Shown here one piece after another: positions 36,510 to 46,832 of a stretch of 64,000 nucleotides of DNA (the stretch's first letter is position 1; every line of letters begins with the position of its first letter). Under the pieces are notes generated by a model that saw only the letters and a program-made list of their open reading frames with translations, was not told the DNA's origin and did not search any database. The DNA comes from Candidatus Endonucleibacter bathymodioli (GTDB lineage: Bacteria > Pseudomonadota > Gammaproteobacteria > Pseudomonadales > Endozoicomonadaceae), in NCBI GenBank assembly GCA_030674915.1, contig JASXSV010000017.1, forward strand, positions 1 through 64,000. Reading direction: 5' to 3'. Position numbers and translations under genes: made by a program.

Positions 36510-37501
36510 TACGCCTCTTCTCTAGACAGATCGTAACGATCATAGGCCTGAACAATTCGTTGCACCATAGGGTGTCGAACTATATCGATAGCAGTAAAAT
36601 GACTAAAACCAATTCCTCGAACACCTTTCAACACATCAATGCAGTTGATTAGTCCGGATAGCGTGTCTCTGGGCAAGTCAATTTGAGTGATATCTCCAGT
36701 AATTACCGCAGTAGAGCCAAAGCCAATCCGAGTCAGAAACATTTTCATTTGCTCCTTAGTCGTATTTTGTGATTCATCAAGAATAATGAATGCGTTGTTA
36801 AGCGTTCGTCCACGCATATAAGCGAGTGGCGCAACTTCAATTATGTTTTTTGCAATAAGTTTTTCAACACGCTCAAAACCAAGCATCTCATAAAGAGCGT
36901 CGTAGAGAGGCCTAAGGTAAGGATCTATTTTCTGTGACAGGTCACCGGGGAGAAATCCTAGTTTTTCGCCGGCTTCCACAGCGGGGCGAACCAGTAGTAT
37001 TCGCTGCGTCTTTTCTTCCATTAATGCCTGAACAGCACATGCTACTGCGAGGAAAGTTTTCCCAGTGCCTGCTGGCCCTATGCCAAAATTAATATCATAT
37101 TCCAGAATTGACTTTACATAGCGTTGTTGATTATACCCCCTAGGGGTAATTGCACCTTTCTTGGTGCGGATGGATATGGAAGGGGCATTTTCATCGTGCG
37201 GACTAGACATTGAGGTAATGGCAGATTCCTGCAGAAAAAGATGAATAGTATCGGGCGTTAAATCTGTTTGTTTTCCTGTTTCCTCATAAAGTCGGCTTAA
37301 GATTTTTTTGGTGGTAGAGGCTTGATCTTGATTGCCAATGATGGTAAATGCATGGCCACGATTACTTATATGGACACCCAAGCGTTCTTCAATTTGTTTT
37401 AGGTGCTGGTTAAATTGTCCACATAATTCTGCGAAGCGCTTTGTGTCCTCCGGCTCAAGAGTGAATTGATAGACACTGTCAACATGCTGGGATACGTTCA
37501 A
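36509..37501 (-). CDS. ybeZ: PhoH-like NTPase YbeZ
   Basis: A 330-residue PhoH family ATPase that works with YbeY. Walker A is FGIGPAGTGKTFLAVA, Walker B is AFIILDESQNTT, and an N-terminal KH-like region precedes it. The start is TTG at 37501 (NVSQHVDSVYQFTLEPED); the ribosome binding site is weak, and no better ATG is in reach. It lies in the miaB-ybeZ-ybeY-corC-lnt block. Confidence 0.95.
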   Translation of the reverse strand: MNVSQHVDSVYQFTLEPEDTKRFAELCGQFNQHLKQIEERLGVHISNRGHAFTIIGNQDQASTTKKILSRLYEETGKQTDLTPDTIHLFLQESAITSMSSPHDENAPSISIRTKKGAITPRGYNQQRYVKSILEYDINFGIGPAGTGKTFLAVACAVQALMEEKTQRILLVRPAVEAGEKLGFLPGDLSQKIDPYLRPLYDALYEMLGFERVEKLIAKNIIEVAPLAYMRGRTLNNAFIILDESQNTTKEQMKMFLTRIGFGSTAVITGDITQIDLPRDTLSGLINCIDVLKGVRGIGFSHFTAIDIVRHPMVQRIVQAYDRYDLSREEA

Positions 37502-37649
37502 GTTTCTTAATCAGCCTTTACTGCAAATCATACATGCAAGCATATACTTCTATTCACTTCATGCAAAGTAATAGAGTTAAAGTACAACACGAATATACTA
37601 ATTCCCCTAGAAAATGTGCGGTTATTGATCACTCTCACCAACCCCATTT

Positions 37650-37720
37650 ACCTGTTACTCATTGCCACACAGGGCTTTAACTCCCTTTTAGTGCCGACTC
37701 ACACCTGCAATGGTAACGGG
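37650..37720 (-). repeat. Dispersed intergenic repeat, short copy R11 overlapping the miaB 3' end
   Basis: The minus strand reads CCCGTTACCATTGCAGGTGT then GAGTCGGCAC. The arm covers the last miaB codons (PLPLQV) and supplies the TGA. The distal part is short and degenerate. Confidence 0.5.
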
Positions 37721-39075
37721 TATAAATCTAGTTCTGAGCGCTGTAATCTTCCCCTCAAAGAGTTCGGTAACGCTTCTGTTATCTCTATATCAGCAAATCG
37801 TCCGATAAGGCGAGGGTTACCGTACTGGAAGTTGACAATTCTATTGCATTCGGTTCTTCCCGTCAGTTGACCGGGGTCCTTTTTGGAATAACCTGTTACC
37901 AGAATGCGCTGGATACTGCCTGCTAGTCTTCTACTAATTCGCGCTGCATTCTGATTGATGCAATCCTGAAGAATCTGTAATCGCTTCTTTTTTACGTCTA
38001 TAGGCACTTCATCCAGCATATCTGAGGCCGGAGTTCCAGGTCGACGGCTATATATAAAACTAAACGATGTATCAAACCCCACACTGGTAATGAGATTCAT
38101 GGTCTCCTCGAAATCCTTATCACTTTCGTCAGGGAAGCCAACGATAAAGTCTGATGAGAGGCTTAGTGAGGGCCTAATTTTGCGGAGTTTGTGAATTTTT
38201 GCTTTATACTCCAAAGCCGTGTGGTCACGCTTCATCATAGCGAGCACTCGGTCAGAGCCGCTTTGTACAGGCAGGTGAAGATGGCTGACTAGCTCAGGAA
38301 CTTCGGCATAGACATTAATCAGGCTCTTAGAAAACTCCATAGGATGGGATGTGGTAAAACGAATCCGGTCAATACCTTCGATGGCAGCAACAAGAGTGAT
38401 TAGCTCTGCAAGGTCGCAGGTAGAGCCATCATGCATTTCTCCTAGATAAGCATTAACATTCTGCCCCAATAAGTTGATCTCTCGGACACCTTTCCCTGCC
38501 AGCCCAGTACACTCGGCAAGAACATCATCCGCTGGCCGGCTAGCCTCAGGGCCGCGGGTATAAGGAACAATGCAAAATGTGCAGTATTTACTACACCCCT
38601 CCATGACTGATACAAAAGCGCTTGGCCCGTCAACACTGGGTTCCGGCAATCGATCAAATTTTTCCATTTCAGGAAAACTGACATCAACTACAGGCTTACG
38701 GCTTGTCTTGGATGCATCGATCATTTCTGGAAGGCGGTGTAAGGTTTGTGGACCAAAAATAACATCAATATTAGGTGCTCTCTTGCGGATAGCATCCCCC
38801 TCTTGGCTAGCTACACAACCTCCAACGGCAATTATGACATTAGGACTTTTCTTTTTAAGACGCGTCCAACGCCCTAGCTGGTGAAAAAGTTTTTCTTGTG
38901 CTTTCTCACGCACTGAGCAGGTATTAATTAACAGCACATCCGCTTCTTCTTGGTTGTCAGTCAACTCCATAGAGTGAGTTGCCGCAAGAAGATCCGCCAT
39001 ACGGGTAGAATCATACACGTTCATTTGGCAGCCGTGGGTTTTGATAAAAAGCTTTTTTGTTCTTTCAGACGACAA
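37699..39075 (-). CDS. miaB: tRNA-2-methylthio-N6-dimethylallyladenosine synthase
   Basis: Radical SAM methylthiotransferase modifying A37 of tRNAs reading UNN codons. The 458-residue protein has the N-terminal UPF0004 domain with Cys in [15 protein letters not shown] and GGCVASQ; the radical-SAM cluster motif [15 protein letters not shown]; and the C-terminal TRAM domain. The start is TTG at 39075. The last six codons and the stop lie within a copy of the dispersed intergenic repeat, so the C-terminus was probably remodelled by that insertion. Confidence 0.96.
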   Translation of the reverse strand: MSSERTKKLFIKTHGCQMNVYDSTRMADLLAATHSMELTDNQEEADVLLINTCSVREKAQEKLFHQLGRWTRLKKKSPNVIIAVGGCVASQEGDAIRKRAPNIDVIFGPQTLHRLPEMIDASKTSRKPVVDVSFPEMEKFDRLPEPSVDGPSAFVSVMEGCSKYCTFCIVPYTRGPEASRPADDVLAECTGLAGKGVREINLLGQNVNAYLGEMHDGSTCDLAELITLVAAIEGIDRIRFTTSHPMEFSKSLINVYAEVPELVSHLHLPVQSGSDRVLAMMKRDHTALEYKAKIHKLRKIRPSLSLSSDFIVGFPDESDKDFEETMNLITSVGFDTSFSFIYSRRPGTPASDMLDEVPIDVKKKRLQILQDCINQNAARISRRLAGSIQRILVTGYSKKDPGQLTGRTECNRIVNFQYGNPRLIGRFADIEITEALPNSLRGRLQRSELDLYPLPLQV

Positions 39076-39210
39076 AGCGATGGCCTATTATTCAAGAATA
39101 TTGTTCGGTAGGTGGGGATTATACTGCGCCTAATTGATAGTGGGTAGTCGAAACCATGTTTTTTTCCATGATCCTCTGTCATCCATCGTTAGGAAGTGTT
39201 ATTTCTATAC

Positions 39211-39310
39211 TCGTTATCATGAAGGTGCAAGACGGTGACACATGAGCTCAGCTCCATTAGCCTATGAGCATTAGCCGCGTGAGATTGGTCAACAACCTCT
39301 CTCTTTCAAA
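39211..39310 (+). repeat. Dispersed intergenic repeat, copy R8
   Basis: TCGTTATCATGAAGGTGCAA, then GAGCTCAGCTCCATTAGCCT, then GGTCAACAACCTCTCTCTTT. It lies between the divergent miaB and DUF1820 genes. Confidence 0.5.
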
Positions 39311-39558
39311 AGAAATTGCCGTATGCCGATTTTAAGACTAGACCTCATTCCCTGGCCGTTCCCGCGGACTTTCCCCATAGCTGATTGCCTTCATTTTTAA
39401 TTACTTTGGCATAAGGCTACCATTAAGATACAATTCCACAACCCTAAACTAGATTGTGGCTGAGGTGTATGTGTTATCCTTTTGATTTCATGACAGACAT
39501 TTGATGCATCGAGAACGAAGCTCGGTACCTTTTTATTAACTAAGTAGCCAGAGATGCA

Positions 39559-39882
39559 ATGTCGAATAAGCAGATTTTTCGTGTCATTTTTCAAAACCAA
39601 GGTGAGATATTTGAAGTTTATGCGCGTCACGTATTTCAGAGTGAACTCTGGGGGTTCATAGAGGTAGAAGAATTCATCTTTGGTGAGAAAAGCAGATTAT
39701 TGGTCGACCCCGCCGAAGAGAAGCTTAAAATAACTTTTGACGGCGTCAAGCGTAGCTATATTCCACTAGCATCGATAGTGCGTATAGATGAAGTCGATAA
39801 AGAGGACGTAGGCAAGGTTCTTGAATTAAAAAATGGTAATATCAAACCGTTTCCAGTCCCTCCTGCACCACCCCCTGTTTAG
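39559..39882 (+). CDS. DUF1820 family protein
   Basis: A 107-residue conserved gammaproteobacterial protein (PF08850). It opens with IFRVIFQNQGEIFEVYARHVFQSELWGFIEVEEFIFGE and continues VDPAEEKLKITFDGVKRSYIPLASIVRIDEV, diagnostic for the family. Members are often found beside miaB, as here, but divergently arranged. Function is unknown. The proline-rich tail (PFPVPPAPPPV) is probably disordered. Confidence 0.93.
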   Translation: MSNKQIFRVIFQNQGEIFEVYARHVFQSELWGFIEVEEFIFGEKSRLLVDPAEEKLKITFDGVKRSYIPLASIVRIDEVDKEDVGKVLELKNGNIKPFPVPPAPPPV

Positions 39883-40015
39883 GCTATTTATTGTTTCTTA
39901 TAAATGCGTCAAATCAGTCCGAAGTTTTGATTTAAAAAGGGTGCAGAGCTGACCAGAGCTACCATGAAATACTTCTGATCACTGTGTTGCGCAGCTGTTG
40001 CGTGCGCGCACTTCC

Positions 40016-40110
40016 TGTTACCCTTGAGACGAAACCCCAAAAACCTACGAGGCGTAGGTGATACTGGTGAATGTGAGCAGTCCACCATCTCACACATTTT
40101 AGATGGATAG
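40016..40110 (+). repeat. Dispersed intergenic repeat, copy R9
   Basis: CCTGTTACCCTTGAGACGAA at the left and CACCATCTCACACATTTTAG at the right, with AACCTACGAGGCGTAGGTGA between. Arms and core match the family with several differences. Confidence 0.5.
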
Positions 40111-40441
40111 GATTATTTATTGTTCAAAAACATAATTTAAAAAGTTACATAGACAAGTAGAAACAGAAACAGGCGCCAAAAGCTCACCTGCTGCCCAAGA
40201 AAAGACCCCTACTCAAAACCTAGGCCGCTTGTTGACTAATATATAGATGCGCTACCAGACGAAACTTCGATGCACTTCTCGCCTAGGTTTTCATTTTTAA
40301 GAGCACGAAATTAACAGCATAAGGCCATAATAATATGAAAAAATTAATACTATCCACACGGTACAACCTATTCTCTTTAATGGTGCTAGATTACTGACTG
40401 ACCCCTCATTCAATGGTAACTGGCATAAAAACAAACTATTC

Positions 40442-41704
40442 CTATGCGCCTTCCATAGTTTTAATCTTGTAGCTTTTAGGCAACCACTCTATAGTAATAG
40501 GCAGAATCCCTACATTTTCACCCCCATCAATTTGAAAAGGAATTACAGAATCACCATGTGCCTCAATTGCTAACATTACTTCTGCATTTAATTCAATGGT
40601 TTTACTATAGGCATGAGAATCTTTAGTATGATCTCCGTTCTTGAAATGCTTGAAATGGCGTATTTTCCTGAACATATTCATGTCATCAATAAAGGACATA
40701 TAGGCTTTATCTCCTTGCACTTTAGCGTTCGGATGAATTTTAAAGCCCCCACCAAAATATGGTGCCACAGTGGCGACACCAAAAGTGAGTTTCCTCATAT
40801 GTAAAATTTCTTCTCGGCACTGCTCATCAACATGATTCGTTAGAAGGAACTTGTAATTCTGACACTCAATTTCTATACGCTCATCACTCTGATTTGTAAC
40901 ATCCCCACGTTTTTGAAACATACTGACAGTAACTTTGGTTTTAGGCGGATTAATAACTGCTAACACTGCTGCAATATTATATTGTGTTTTTCCACTTACA
41001 CGCCTAAATACTGGTCTTAAAATAACCGGCGGCTCATTTTGCAACGTTCCAATTTTACATGAAACACCAAAGCTTAGCCCAACAAATGAACAGCAAGCTT
41101 CCTTTGCAGATGTCACCTCAAAGCATCCTACTAGCGTCGCTTGACCATTTATTGCAATGTCTACAGCTCTTTCTCTTGCTGCATCTGTTTTCTCAATTGG
41201 TATGTTTAACCCTTGCGCTAAACTATTTCCTAAGCCAAAAGGAAGAACAGCCAAGGTATAATCAATTTTATCTACCCGATTCTTTCCATGAAGCGTGCTT
41301 GCAATTTGACTGAAAGTACCATCGCCTCCAACAGAAACAATAGTAGTCATATGACCTTTGTTTAATTCTATCTCCCCTGTACTCATGAGACTAAAAACAA
41401 GATCACCCGCATCTATAAAAATAGTAGGGAGTCCTATCATCCTTCCACTTTTGAGTGACTTGATAAATTTTTCGCCCTGAATACCTGTTCTAAACACCTT
41501 GAATGTTTTCCCATCTTGCTCCACTTGCTTTTTTATGTCGCTCTCCATACTATCCCATATTCTTCCACATGTGCCACCTCCAGATGTAGGGTTAACAATG
41601 AAAATAATCTCTTCTCCAGCGTATAAACTAGCGGCATAAAGCATGATTAGAAGCGAGGTAAGAAACTTACATATAGAAAACGTAGGTCGTATATTGCACA
41701 GCAT
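40442..41704 (-). CDS. Putatively exported diacylglycerol/sphingosine kinase-type lipid kinase
   Basis: A 420-residue protein with a DAGK catalytic domain (about residues 30-180): IIFIVNPTSGGG, the nucleotide-binding SVGGDGTFSQIAS, and LPFGLGNSLAQGL (PLGTGN-like). Near the C-terminus PFQIDGGENVG corresponds to the DGE region of this fold. Unlike normal cytosolic bacterial lipid kinases, it begins with a signal-peptide-like stretch (CKFLTSLLIMLYAASLYAG). The ATG at 41704 has AGGAG about 9 bases upstream; a TTG nine bases earlier is less likely. I infer it is exported and may phosphorylate a host or envelope lipid. Substrate and location are untested. Confidence 0.8.
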   Translation of the reverse strand: MLCNIRPTFSICKFLTSLLIMLYAASLYAGEEIIFIVNPTSGGGTCGRIWDSMESDIKKQVEQDGKTFKVFRTGIQGEKFIKSLKSGRMIGLPTIFIDAGDLVFSLMSTGEIELNKGHMTTIVSVGGDGTFSQIASTLHGKNRVDKIDYTLAVLPFGLGNSLAQGLNIPIEKTDAARERAVDIAINGQATLVGCFEVTSAKEACCSFVGLSFGVSCKIGTLQNEPPVILRPVFRRVSGKTQYNIAAVLAVINPPKTKVTVSMFQKRGDVTNQSDERIEIECQNYKFLLTNHVDEQCREEILHMRKLTFGVATVAPYFGGGFKIHPNAKVQGDKAYMSFIDDMNMFRKIRHFKHFKNGDHTKDSHAYSKTIELNAEVMLAIEAHGDSVIPFQIDGGENVGILPITIEWLPKSYKIKTMEGA

Positions 41705-41847
41705 GCAGAACAACTCCTTTTTAACATTTAATTTAAGCGCAGATCATAACAAACCATCAAAACATATCCAAGATAACGAAAGGAATAAAATATAACTCCT
41801 AATCCTTATTACTCCATAAACTTCTTGGTTCCTAAATCTCTTATATT

Positions 41848-41894
41848 CTAAGCTCCCTCTTGTTTGTATACACTTACACCTTCAATGGTAACGG
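41848..41894 (-). repeat. Dispersed intergenic repeat, half copy R10 at the TPMT 3' end
   Basis: On the minus strand CCGTTACCATTGAAGGTGTA covers the last codons (PLPLKV) and the TAA of the methyltransferase. Adjacent sequence (AGCTCCCTCTTGTTTG on the plus strand) resembles the core. Confidence 0.45.
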
Positions 41895-42524
41895 ACGTAG
41901 TAACCATGTGTTTTCAACAGCATCGCATCTTCCTTTCAATCCCTCGTCAACATTTATGCTATCAATTAGAGTAATATTGTAGCGCCTTCCATATAGGGAC
42001 TGGATTTCTTCCTGACTAATGGAGAAAGGAGGGCCAGGCATTAGCTCTTGATCATATTCATAGCAGATTAAAAGCTGTTTTTTTTGTGCGACAATGCCTA
42101 TTAGGTGCTCTACATATCGCTTCCTCATATCACCAGGCAGCGCGACTAACGCTGCTCTATCATACACTGCATCTATCTTGCCCAGGGTTTCACCATGTAA
42201 ACTGAAGATATCTCCAACAAAAACATCTAAATTGTGTGCTGTATAGTGGATAAATGCACCATCAATGAATAGTTTTGGCTCTAAGCCACTTTCTGTAAAT
42301 AGCTGATCAACAGCCAATTTGCTCAGTTCAACCCCTGCGGCCAAGTAGCCGTTGGCAAGGAACCATGAAATATCACGAGTTTTACCGCAAAGCGGTAAAA
42401 ATATTCTACTGCCCGCATCAAGTGATAACTTGTTGAAGTGCTCCAGCAAAAGTGGGTGAGTGTCACTTTTATGAAAGCCGATATCACTGGCTTCCCAACG
42501 TCTGTGCCAAAATTGTGGATTCAC
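41874..42524 (-). CDS. tpm: Thiopurine S-methyltransferase (TPMT) family
   Basis: SAM-dependent methyltransferase of the TPMT family, which in bacteria methylates thiopurines and tellurium or selenium oxyanions. The 216-residue protein has NPQFWHRRWEASDIGFHKSD, the SAM-binding region RIFLPLCGKTRDISWFLANG, GVELSKLAV and the acidic IDAVYDRAALVALP motif. I choose GTG at 42524 because AGGAAG lies 5 bases before it and NPQFWHRRW is the family N-terminus; the frame is open to an ATG at 42554. The final residues match the MiaB C-terminus in sequence because both use the dispersed repeat as their 3' end. Confidence 0.92.
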   Translation of the reverse strand: MNPQFWHRRWEASDIGFHKSDTHPLLLEHFNKLSLDAGSRIFLPLCGKTRDISWFLANGYLAAGVELSKLAVDQLFTESGLEPKLFIDGAFIHYTAHNLDVFVGDIFSLHGETLGKIDAVYDRAALVALPGDMRKRYVEHLIGIVAQKKQLLICYEYDQELMPGPPFSISQEEIQSLYGRRYNITLIDSINVDEGLKGRCDAVENTWLLRPLPLKV

Positions 42525-42561
42525 TTTTTTCTTCCTGGAGGGGATGGATATCATTCACGGC

Positions 42562-43947
42562 CTAAACTGCTATTTTAGTTTTTTCGATCTCTCGACGGCT
42601 GACTATTCTAAAACGTACTGCCAGTTGTGGTGCCGCGACCAACATGGCTGTTAGCAGACCAATCCACAGTCCGTGAGGCCCCATAGATTCGGTAATAACA
42701 TCTGTTAATCCAAGCAGATAACCAAAAGGCAGAGCAATAACCCAGCAGGCTACCAGAATCATTATCATTGGTATACGCGTGTCTTTGTAGCCGCGTAAAG
42801 CACCAATAGAAGCAATTTGTATGGCATCAAAAAACTGGAAAAGAGCTGCAAAGAACAACAGCTCAACCGCCAGAGCACGGACTGCAGGATTAACAGTATA
42901 AAAGGATGCTATTTGTTCAGAGAAGATCAGTATTGCAGTAGCGCTGATACAGGCGCCGAACAGTGCTGTTAAGATGCCAGAATAACCTATGAAGGCGGCT
43001 TTTTCCGGATTCCCAGCACCTATCGCCTGGCTTGTTCGAACAGTTAATCCCATTGAAAGACTTAAGGGCACCATGAAGGTAATACTTGAAAAGTTTAGAG
43101 CAATTTGGTGACCTGCAACTATGGTGGTGCCAAGCTTACCTATAACCAAGGCGATAGCACAAAAAATACCCGCTTCAAAAAAGAAAGCCAAACCTATTGG
43201 TATGCCTAATTTTATGAGAATGATGATAGCTTTTGCATCAGGCATTTCTAACTTGGTGAAAATATCTGATTTTTTATGGTAATTACTGAACGAAACAAAA
43301 GCTAACATCAGCATGAACATTAAGCAAAAACAGATGGAAGTTGCATAACCGCAACCGACTCCACCTAGTTCAGGAAAGCCAAAATTGCCGTATATTAATA
43401 GGTAGTTTAGAGGGATATTGACCAGCAATGCTAGCAGACTAATTATCATAGATGGTTTGGTTTTGGAACAGCCTTCACAGTAACAGACCAACACCTCGTA
43501 CATACAAATAGCCGGAACACCCCAGGAAAGAGCTACCAGGTAATCGGTTGTTTTTTCAATTAGCAGTGGTGAGATTTCTAGAAGTATAAGAATCCATTCT
43601 GTGTGCTGCAAAAATATAAAACCAATCAAGCCCAGTGCCACGGCTATCCAGTTTGCTTGCCTCACAAGTGATCCAATCTGTTGCGATTTGCCAGCGCCAT
43701 ACAGGCGAGCAACCATCAGAGTCGTTGCTATGAGAGTACCGCGGATTAATAAATAGACAGGCATCCATATGCTGGTGCCTATAGCTATTGCTGCTAAATC
43801 CTCAGTTGAATAGTGCCCAGCCATACTGGTATCAGTAAAGCTCATGCCAATTATCGCCAGCTGCGCTACCAAAATAGGGCAGGAAAGGTAGAGGAGCTCT
43901 TTTAGCTCTATGAAATAACGTATAAGAAGAGAGGAGCTTGTTATCAT
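42562..43947 (-). CDS. MATE family multidrug efflux transporter
   Basis: A 461-residue inner-membrane antiporter with about 12 helices. MATE signatures are SFTDTSMAGHYSTEDLAAIAIGTSIWMPVY, the pseudo-repeated second half with GIPIGLAFFFEAGIF, VAGHQIALNFSSITFMVPLSLSMGLTVRTSQAIGAG and GALRGYKDTRIPM. It is close to the NorM type, which exports cationic drugs with Na+ or H+. It ends 38 bp before the TPMT start, so the two may be cotranscribed. Confidence 0.93.
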   Translation of the reverse strand: MITSSSLLIRYFIELKELLYLSCPILVAQLAIIGMSFTDTSMAGHYSTEDLAAIAIGTSIWMPVYLLIRGTLIATTLMVARLYGAGKSQQIGSLVRQANWIAVALGLIGFIFLQHTEWILILLEISPLLIEKTTDYLVALSWGVPAICMYEVLVCYCEGCSKTKPSMIISLLALLVNIPLNYLLIYGNFGFPELGGVGCGYATSICFCLMFMLMLAFVSFSNYHKKSDIFTKLEMPDAKAIIILIKLGIPIGLAFFFEAGIFCAIALVIGKLGTTIVAGHQIALNFSSITFMVPLSLSMGLTVRTSQAIGAGNPEKAAFIGYSGILTALFGACISATAILIFSEQIASFYTVNPAVRALAVELLFFAALFQFFDAIQIASIGALRGYKDTRIPMIMILVACWVIALPFGYLLGLTDVITESMGPHGLWIGLLTAMLVAAPQLAVRFRIVSRREIEKTKIAV

Positions 43948-44633
43948 TGTTATTCACTATGAAATGTTGGCACGAACCAATGTTTTGATTCTATGAGATA
44001 ATAGCAGCAATTAACACAACACAAATGAAACAAGAGACGGCAAACAACAAAGCCTCATGGATGCCCAACAAGTCTCGAGACAGTTTAACAAAGAGTTTGA
44101 CAATAACTTCGTTTTTTAACAGTCATTTGATTAACAATACTATTATATTGGCTACTCATGCTTAGCTCTCACTATTTTTGATGTTAAATTGAGATATGCG
44201 CATAACTTCCTGATTTTTGTTATAGCTTGATAAGTTGATACCTCAGCATAACCACAGCCTTTAGCCACCGTTATTGAATCTTCCCCCTTTTTCAGTCATT
44301 ACAAAACTTACTAGCAAAGCTCTGCTTAAATTAGGTGGGAAATCTCTGCTCTTTAAGGTTTCTGCGAGCATGGCATCGCCGAAGGAAACCTCATCACCGG
44401 TTTCCTCTGAGCTGTAATGATAGGCTCCCCCCCTACTTTGTCGTTTCAGTCACTTTAAAGCATGATCTCCAAGATCACTCTAACGGCATCATTCTCTCTG
44501 GTCGCACATAACTTAATTATGTTATGCTTTCCTGTTGGCAAGACTTAGCAAGAACAGTATTACGCGGTTGCCCACACCACCTCTGCACGGGACAAAAGCC
44601 TGAACCCATTAATTTTCAAAGCATAGTTAGAGA
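43948..44633. other. Gene-free stretch between the MATE gene and mutM
   Basis: No credible reading frame, RNA gene or transposon end in this part. It contains AT-rich sequence that could serve the MATE promoter. Confidence 0.4.
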
Positions 44634-44730
44634 CCCGTTACCATTTAAGATGAGACAGACCACAAACGAGCGAAGCCGCATTAACGCGAGGACTCGGTGA
44701 TCTAGGTGCGTGGCCGATGTCACCAACACC
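44634..44730 (+). repeat. Dispersed intergenic repeat, copy R12
   Basis: CCCGTTACCATTTAAGATGA, then CACAAACGAGCGAAGCCGCA. Left arm and core are clear; the right arm is lost. Confidence 0.5.
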
Positions 44731-44944
44731 AAAACTTCAATGTAAGTGAGATATATTAAGAAAGTATATTGATTTGCCTCAAGGATTATACGAAGAAGGA
44801 GAGAGTTTCTCTTAAACGCGCTAGAGGTGAGGGCTGGTGTCGCGAGAACGATATTCCGTGGGCTAACAATTAGTCTAAACATTGTATTATTTTCATGTCT
44901 GCTTTTTTGCATACTCCCAGCTAAATTGTGAAGCCACTGCTGTT

Positions 44945-45760
44945 ATGCCTGAACTACCTGAAGTTGAAACGACTCTCCGAGGCATAGCTCCTCATATTAT
45001 CGGTCAAACCGTTAAAGAAGTTGTTGTCCGCGAACATCGTCTTCGCTGGCCAGTGCCTGATGATCTTGACAAAAAGTTAGCGGGGGTTACGATAGACCAC
45101 GTTCGTCGGCGAGCTAAGTATCTTTTATTGGAAACGATGGGCGGAACACTGATTATCCATCTTGGCATGTCTGGTTGCTTGCGAATCATCCAAAATGCGA
45201 GTCTAGCAGGAAAGCATGATCATGTTGATATTGTACTGTCTAGTGATCTGCGCTTGCGATATACCGATCCTCGAAAATTCGGTTCCATACTGTGGACTAG
45301 CGATTCTATATGGGAGCACAAGCTATTACAAAAACTTGGGCCTGAGCCTTTAGGTGATGATTTTACCGGACAGCGTTTGTTTATGATGTCACGGAGGAAG
45401 AGTCAGGCAATCAAGACATTCATAATGGATAGCCATATTGTGGTTGGAATTGGCAACATCTATGCCAATGAGACGTTATTTAAAGCAGGCATTTTGCCAC
45501 ACCTCCCCTGTGGAAAAGTATCGCTAAAACGCTATCAAGTGTTGGCAGAGTCTATACGGACAACCCTAAGTAAAGCCATAGAAATGGGAGGAACAACATT
45601 AAAAGATTTTGTTGGTGGTGATGGCAAGCCGGGATATTTTCAGCAGGAGCTCTCTGTATATGGACGCAGTGGTTTAGCATGCAAACAATGCGGCAATACT
45701 ATTTCAGAAATAAGGCAAGGGAATCGCAAGACTTGTTTTTGTAAGATGTGTCAGCATTAA
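44945..45760 (+). CDS. mutM: Formamidopyrimidine-DNA glycosylase
   Basis: Bifunctional glycosylase/AP lyase removing 8-oxoguanine and Fapy lesions. The 271-residue protein starts [10 protein letters not shown], giving the catalytic Pro and Glu right after Met. It has the conserved Lys in [15 protein letters not shown], the H2TH region [19 protein letters not shown], and a C-terminal zinc finger with CKQCG and CKMC pairs. The frame is open 21 codons upstream, but the chosen ATG gives the mandatory N-terminus. Monocistronic here, followed by repeat R13. Confidence 0.97.
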   Translation: MPELPEVETTLRGIAPHIIGQTVKEVVVREHRLRWPVPDDLDKKLAGVTIDHVRRRAKYLLLETMGGTLIIHLGMSGCLRIIQNASLAGKHDHVDIVLSSDLRLRYTDPRKFGSILWTSDSIWEHKLLQKLGPEPLGDDFTGQRLFMMSRRKSQAIKTFIMDSHIVVGIGNIYANETLFKAGILPHLPCGKVSLKRYQVLAESIRTTLSKAIEMGGTTLKDFVGGDGKPGYFQQELSVYGRSGLACKQCGNTISEIRQGNRKTCFCKMCQH

Positions 45761-45871
45761 AGAAGATTGAACTAAAATATATTGCACGTCTTGTGTAGTA
45801 GTAGTGCTTACAAAAACAAATTTAGTGAACAAACTTTTCGGGAGTAGGACGCGCTCAGAAAGTATTTTATG

Positions 45872-45989
45872 CCCGTCACCATTGAAGGTTAGAGTAGGTG
45901 GCAAATACGCGAAACCTTGCGAGTTTTCGAGTGATAAGTGCTGAGGTGTGAGAAAACAGTCAACAATCTCACACCTTTAATGGTAGCTT
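45872..45989 (+). repeat. Dispersed intergenic repeat, copy R13
   Basis: The clearest two-armed copy: CCCGTCACCATTGAAGGTT at the left and CTCACACCTTTAATGGTAG at the right, 118 bp end to end. The core has AGAGTAGGTGGCAAATACGC and ACAGTCAACAAT. The arms would form a long stem in RNA. Confidence 0.78.
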
Positions 45990-46055
45990 GCAGATGAATT
46001 GATTGTTGCCAGTGGCTAAGGTCCGTTTCATCTTTTCTGTATGGTATGGTAATGC

Positions 46056-46829
46056 ATGCTTGATGTTCTTGTGAAAAATGCCAGTTTATCCTATGGCAAG
46101 CAGCAGATATTCAGAGATCTTGATTTTACCCTGAAAGGCGGCAGCTGGACTTGTTTGCTCGGCGGTAGTGGTATTGGCAAAACAAGTTTTTTACGATTCA
46201 TAGCAGGGTTAAGCAATGAGACTGGAACTTTTACTACAGGCTCTGTTACTTGCCAAGATGGCTTAACTCTTAAAGGACGCATTGCCTGGATGGCACAACA
46301 AGATCTTTTGCTGCCTTGGTATAGTGTGCTGAATAACATTACCATTGGGGAGAGACTGCGGACTCCTTTTTTTAAAAAAGCACGATTGAGATCAAACGTT
46401 AAGGATAGAGCCTTAGATATACTGGAACGGGTAGGGTTGCAAGGTAAAGCTGATGCGCTTCCTCAGAACTTGTCAGGTGGTCAGCGACAACGAGCAGCAT
46501 TAGCTCGAACCTTAATGGAAAATCGTCCATTGGTGTTAATGGACGAACCTTTTTCTAGACTGGATGCTATTACGCGGCTAAATCTTCAGGATTTGGCTTG
46601 GGAGTTGCTGATAAATAAAACCGTGCTGTTAATTACCCATGATCCGCTCGAAGCTTTACGATTGGGTCATAAGATTTATCATTTACGGGGAAGCCCGGTG
46701 GAATTGACCAGTGGGATAGAGCCTCCAGGACAGGCTCCTAGATCTCTGACAGATCCATGCCTTATGCAACTACAGGGTCAAGTGTTGAGCCTCCTTCGTA
46801 ATGAAGAGCCTCACTTGGGGTGTAAATAA
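46056..46829 (+). CDS. ABC transporter ATP-binding protein (ThiZ-like)
   Basis: A 257-residue ATPase with Walker A LLGGSGIGKTS, Q-loop MAQQDLLLPWYSVLNN, signature LSGGQRQRAALARTLMENRP, Walker B LVLMDEPFSRLD and switch LLITHDPLEAL. It belongs to the nitrate/taurine/pyrimidine-type importer group. With the permease and the NMT1/THI5-like binding protein it forms a complete importer, most like ThiXYZ for pyrimidine thiamin precursors. The permease starts 3 bp after its stop. Confidence 0.88.
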   Translation: MLDVLVKNASLSYGKQQIFRDLDFTLKGGSWTCLLGGSGIGKTSFLRFIAGLSNETGTFTTGSVTCQDGLTLKGRIAWMAQQDLLLPWYSVLNNITIGERLRTPFFKKARLRSNVKDRALDILERVGLQGKADALPQNLSGGQRQRAALARTLMENRPLVLMDEPFSRLDAITRLNLQDLAWELLINKTVLLITHDPLEALRLGHKIYHLRGSPVELTSGIEPPGQAPRSLTDPCLMQLQGQVLSLLRNEEPHLGCK

Positions 46830-46832
46830 CAC

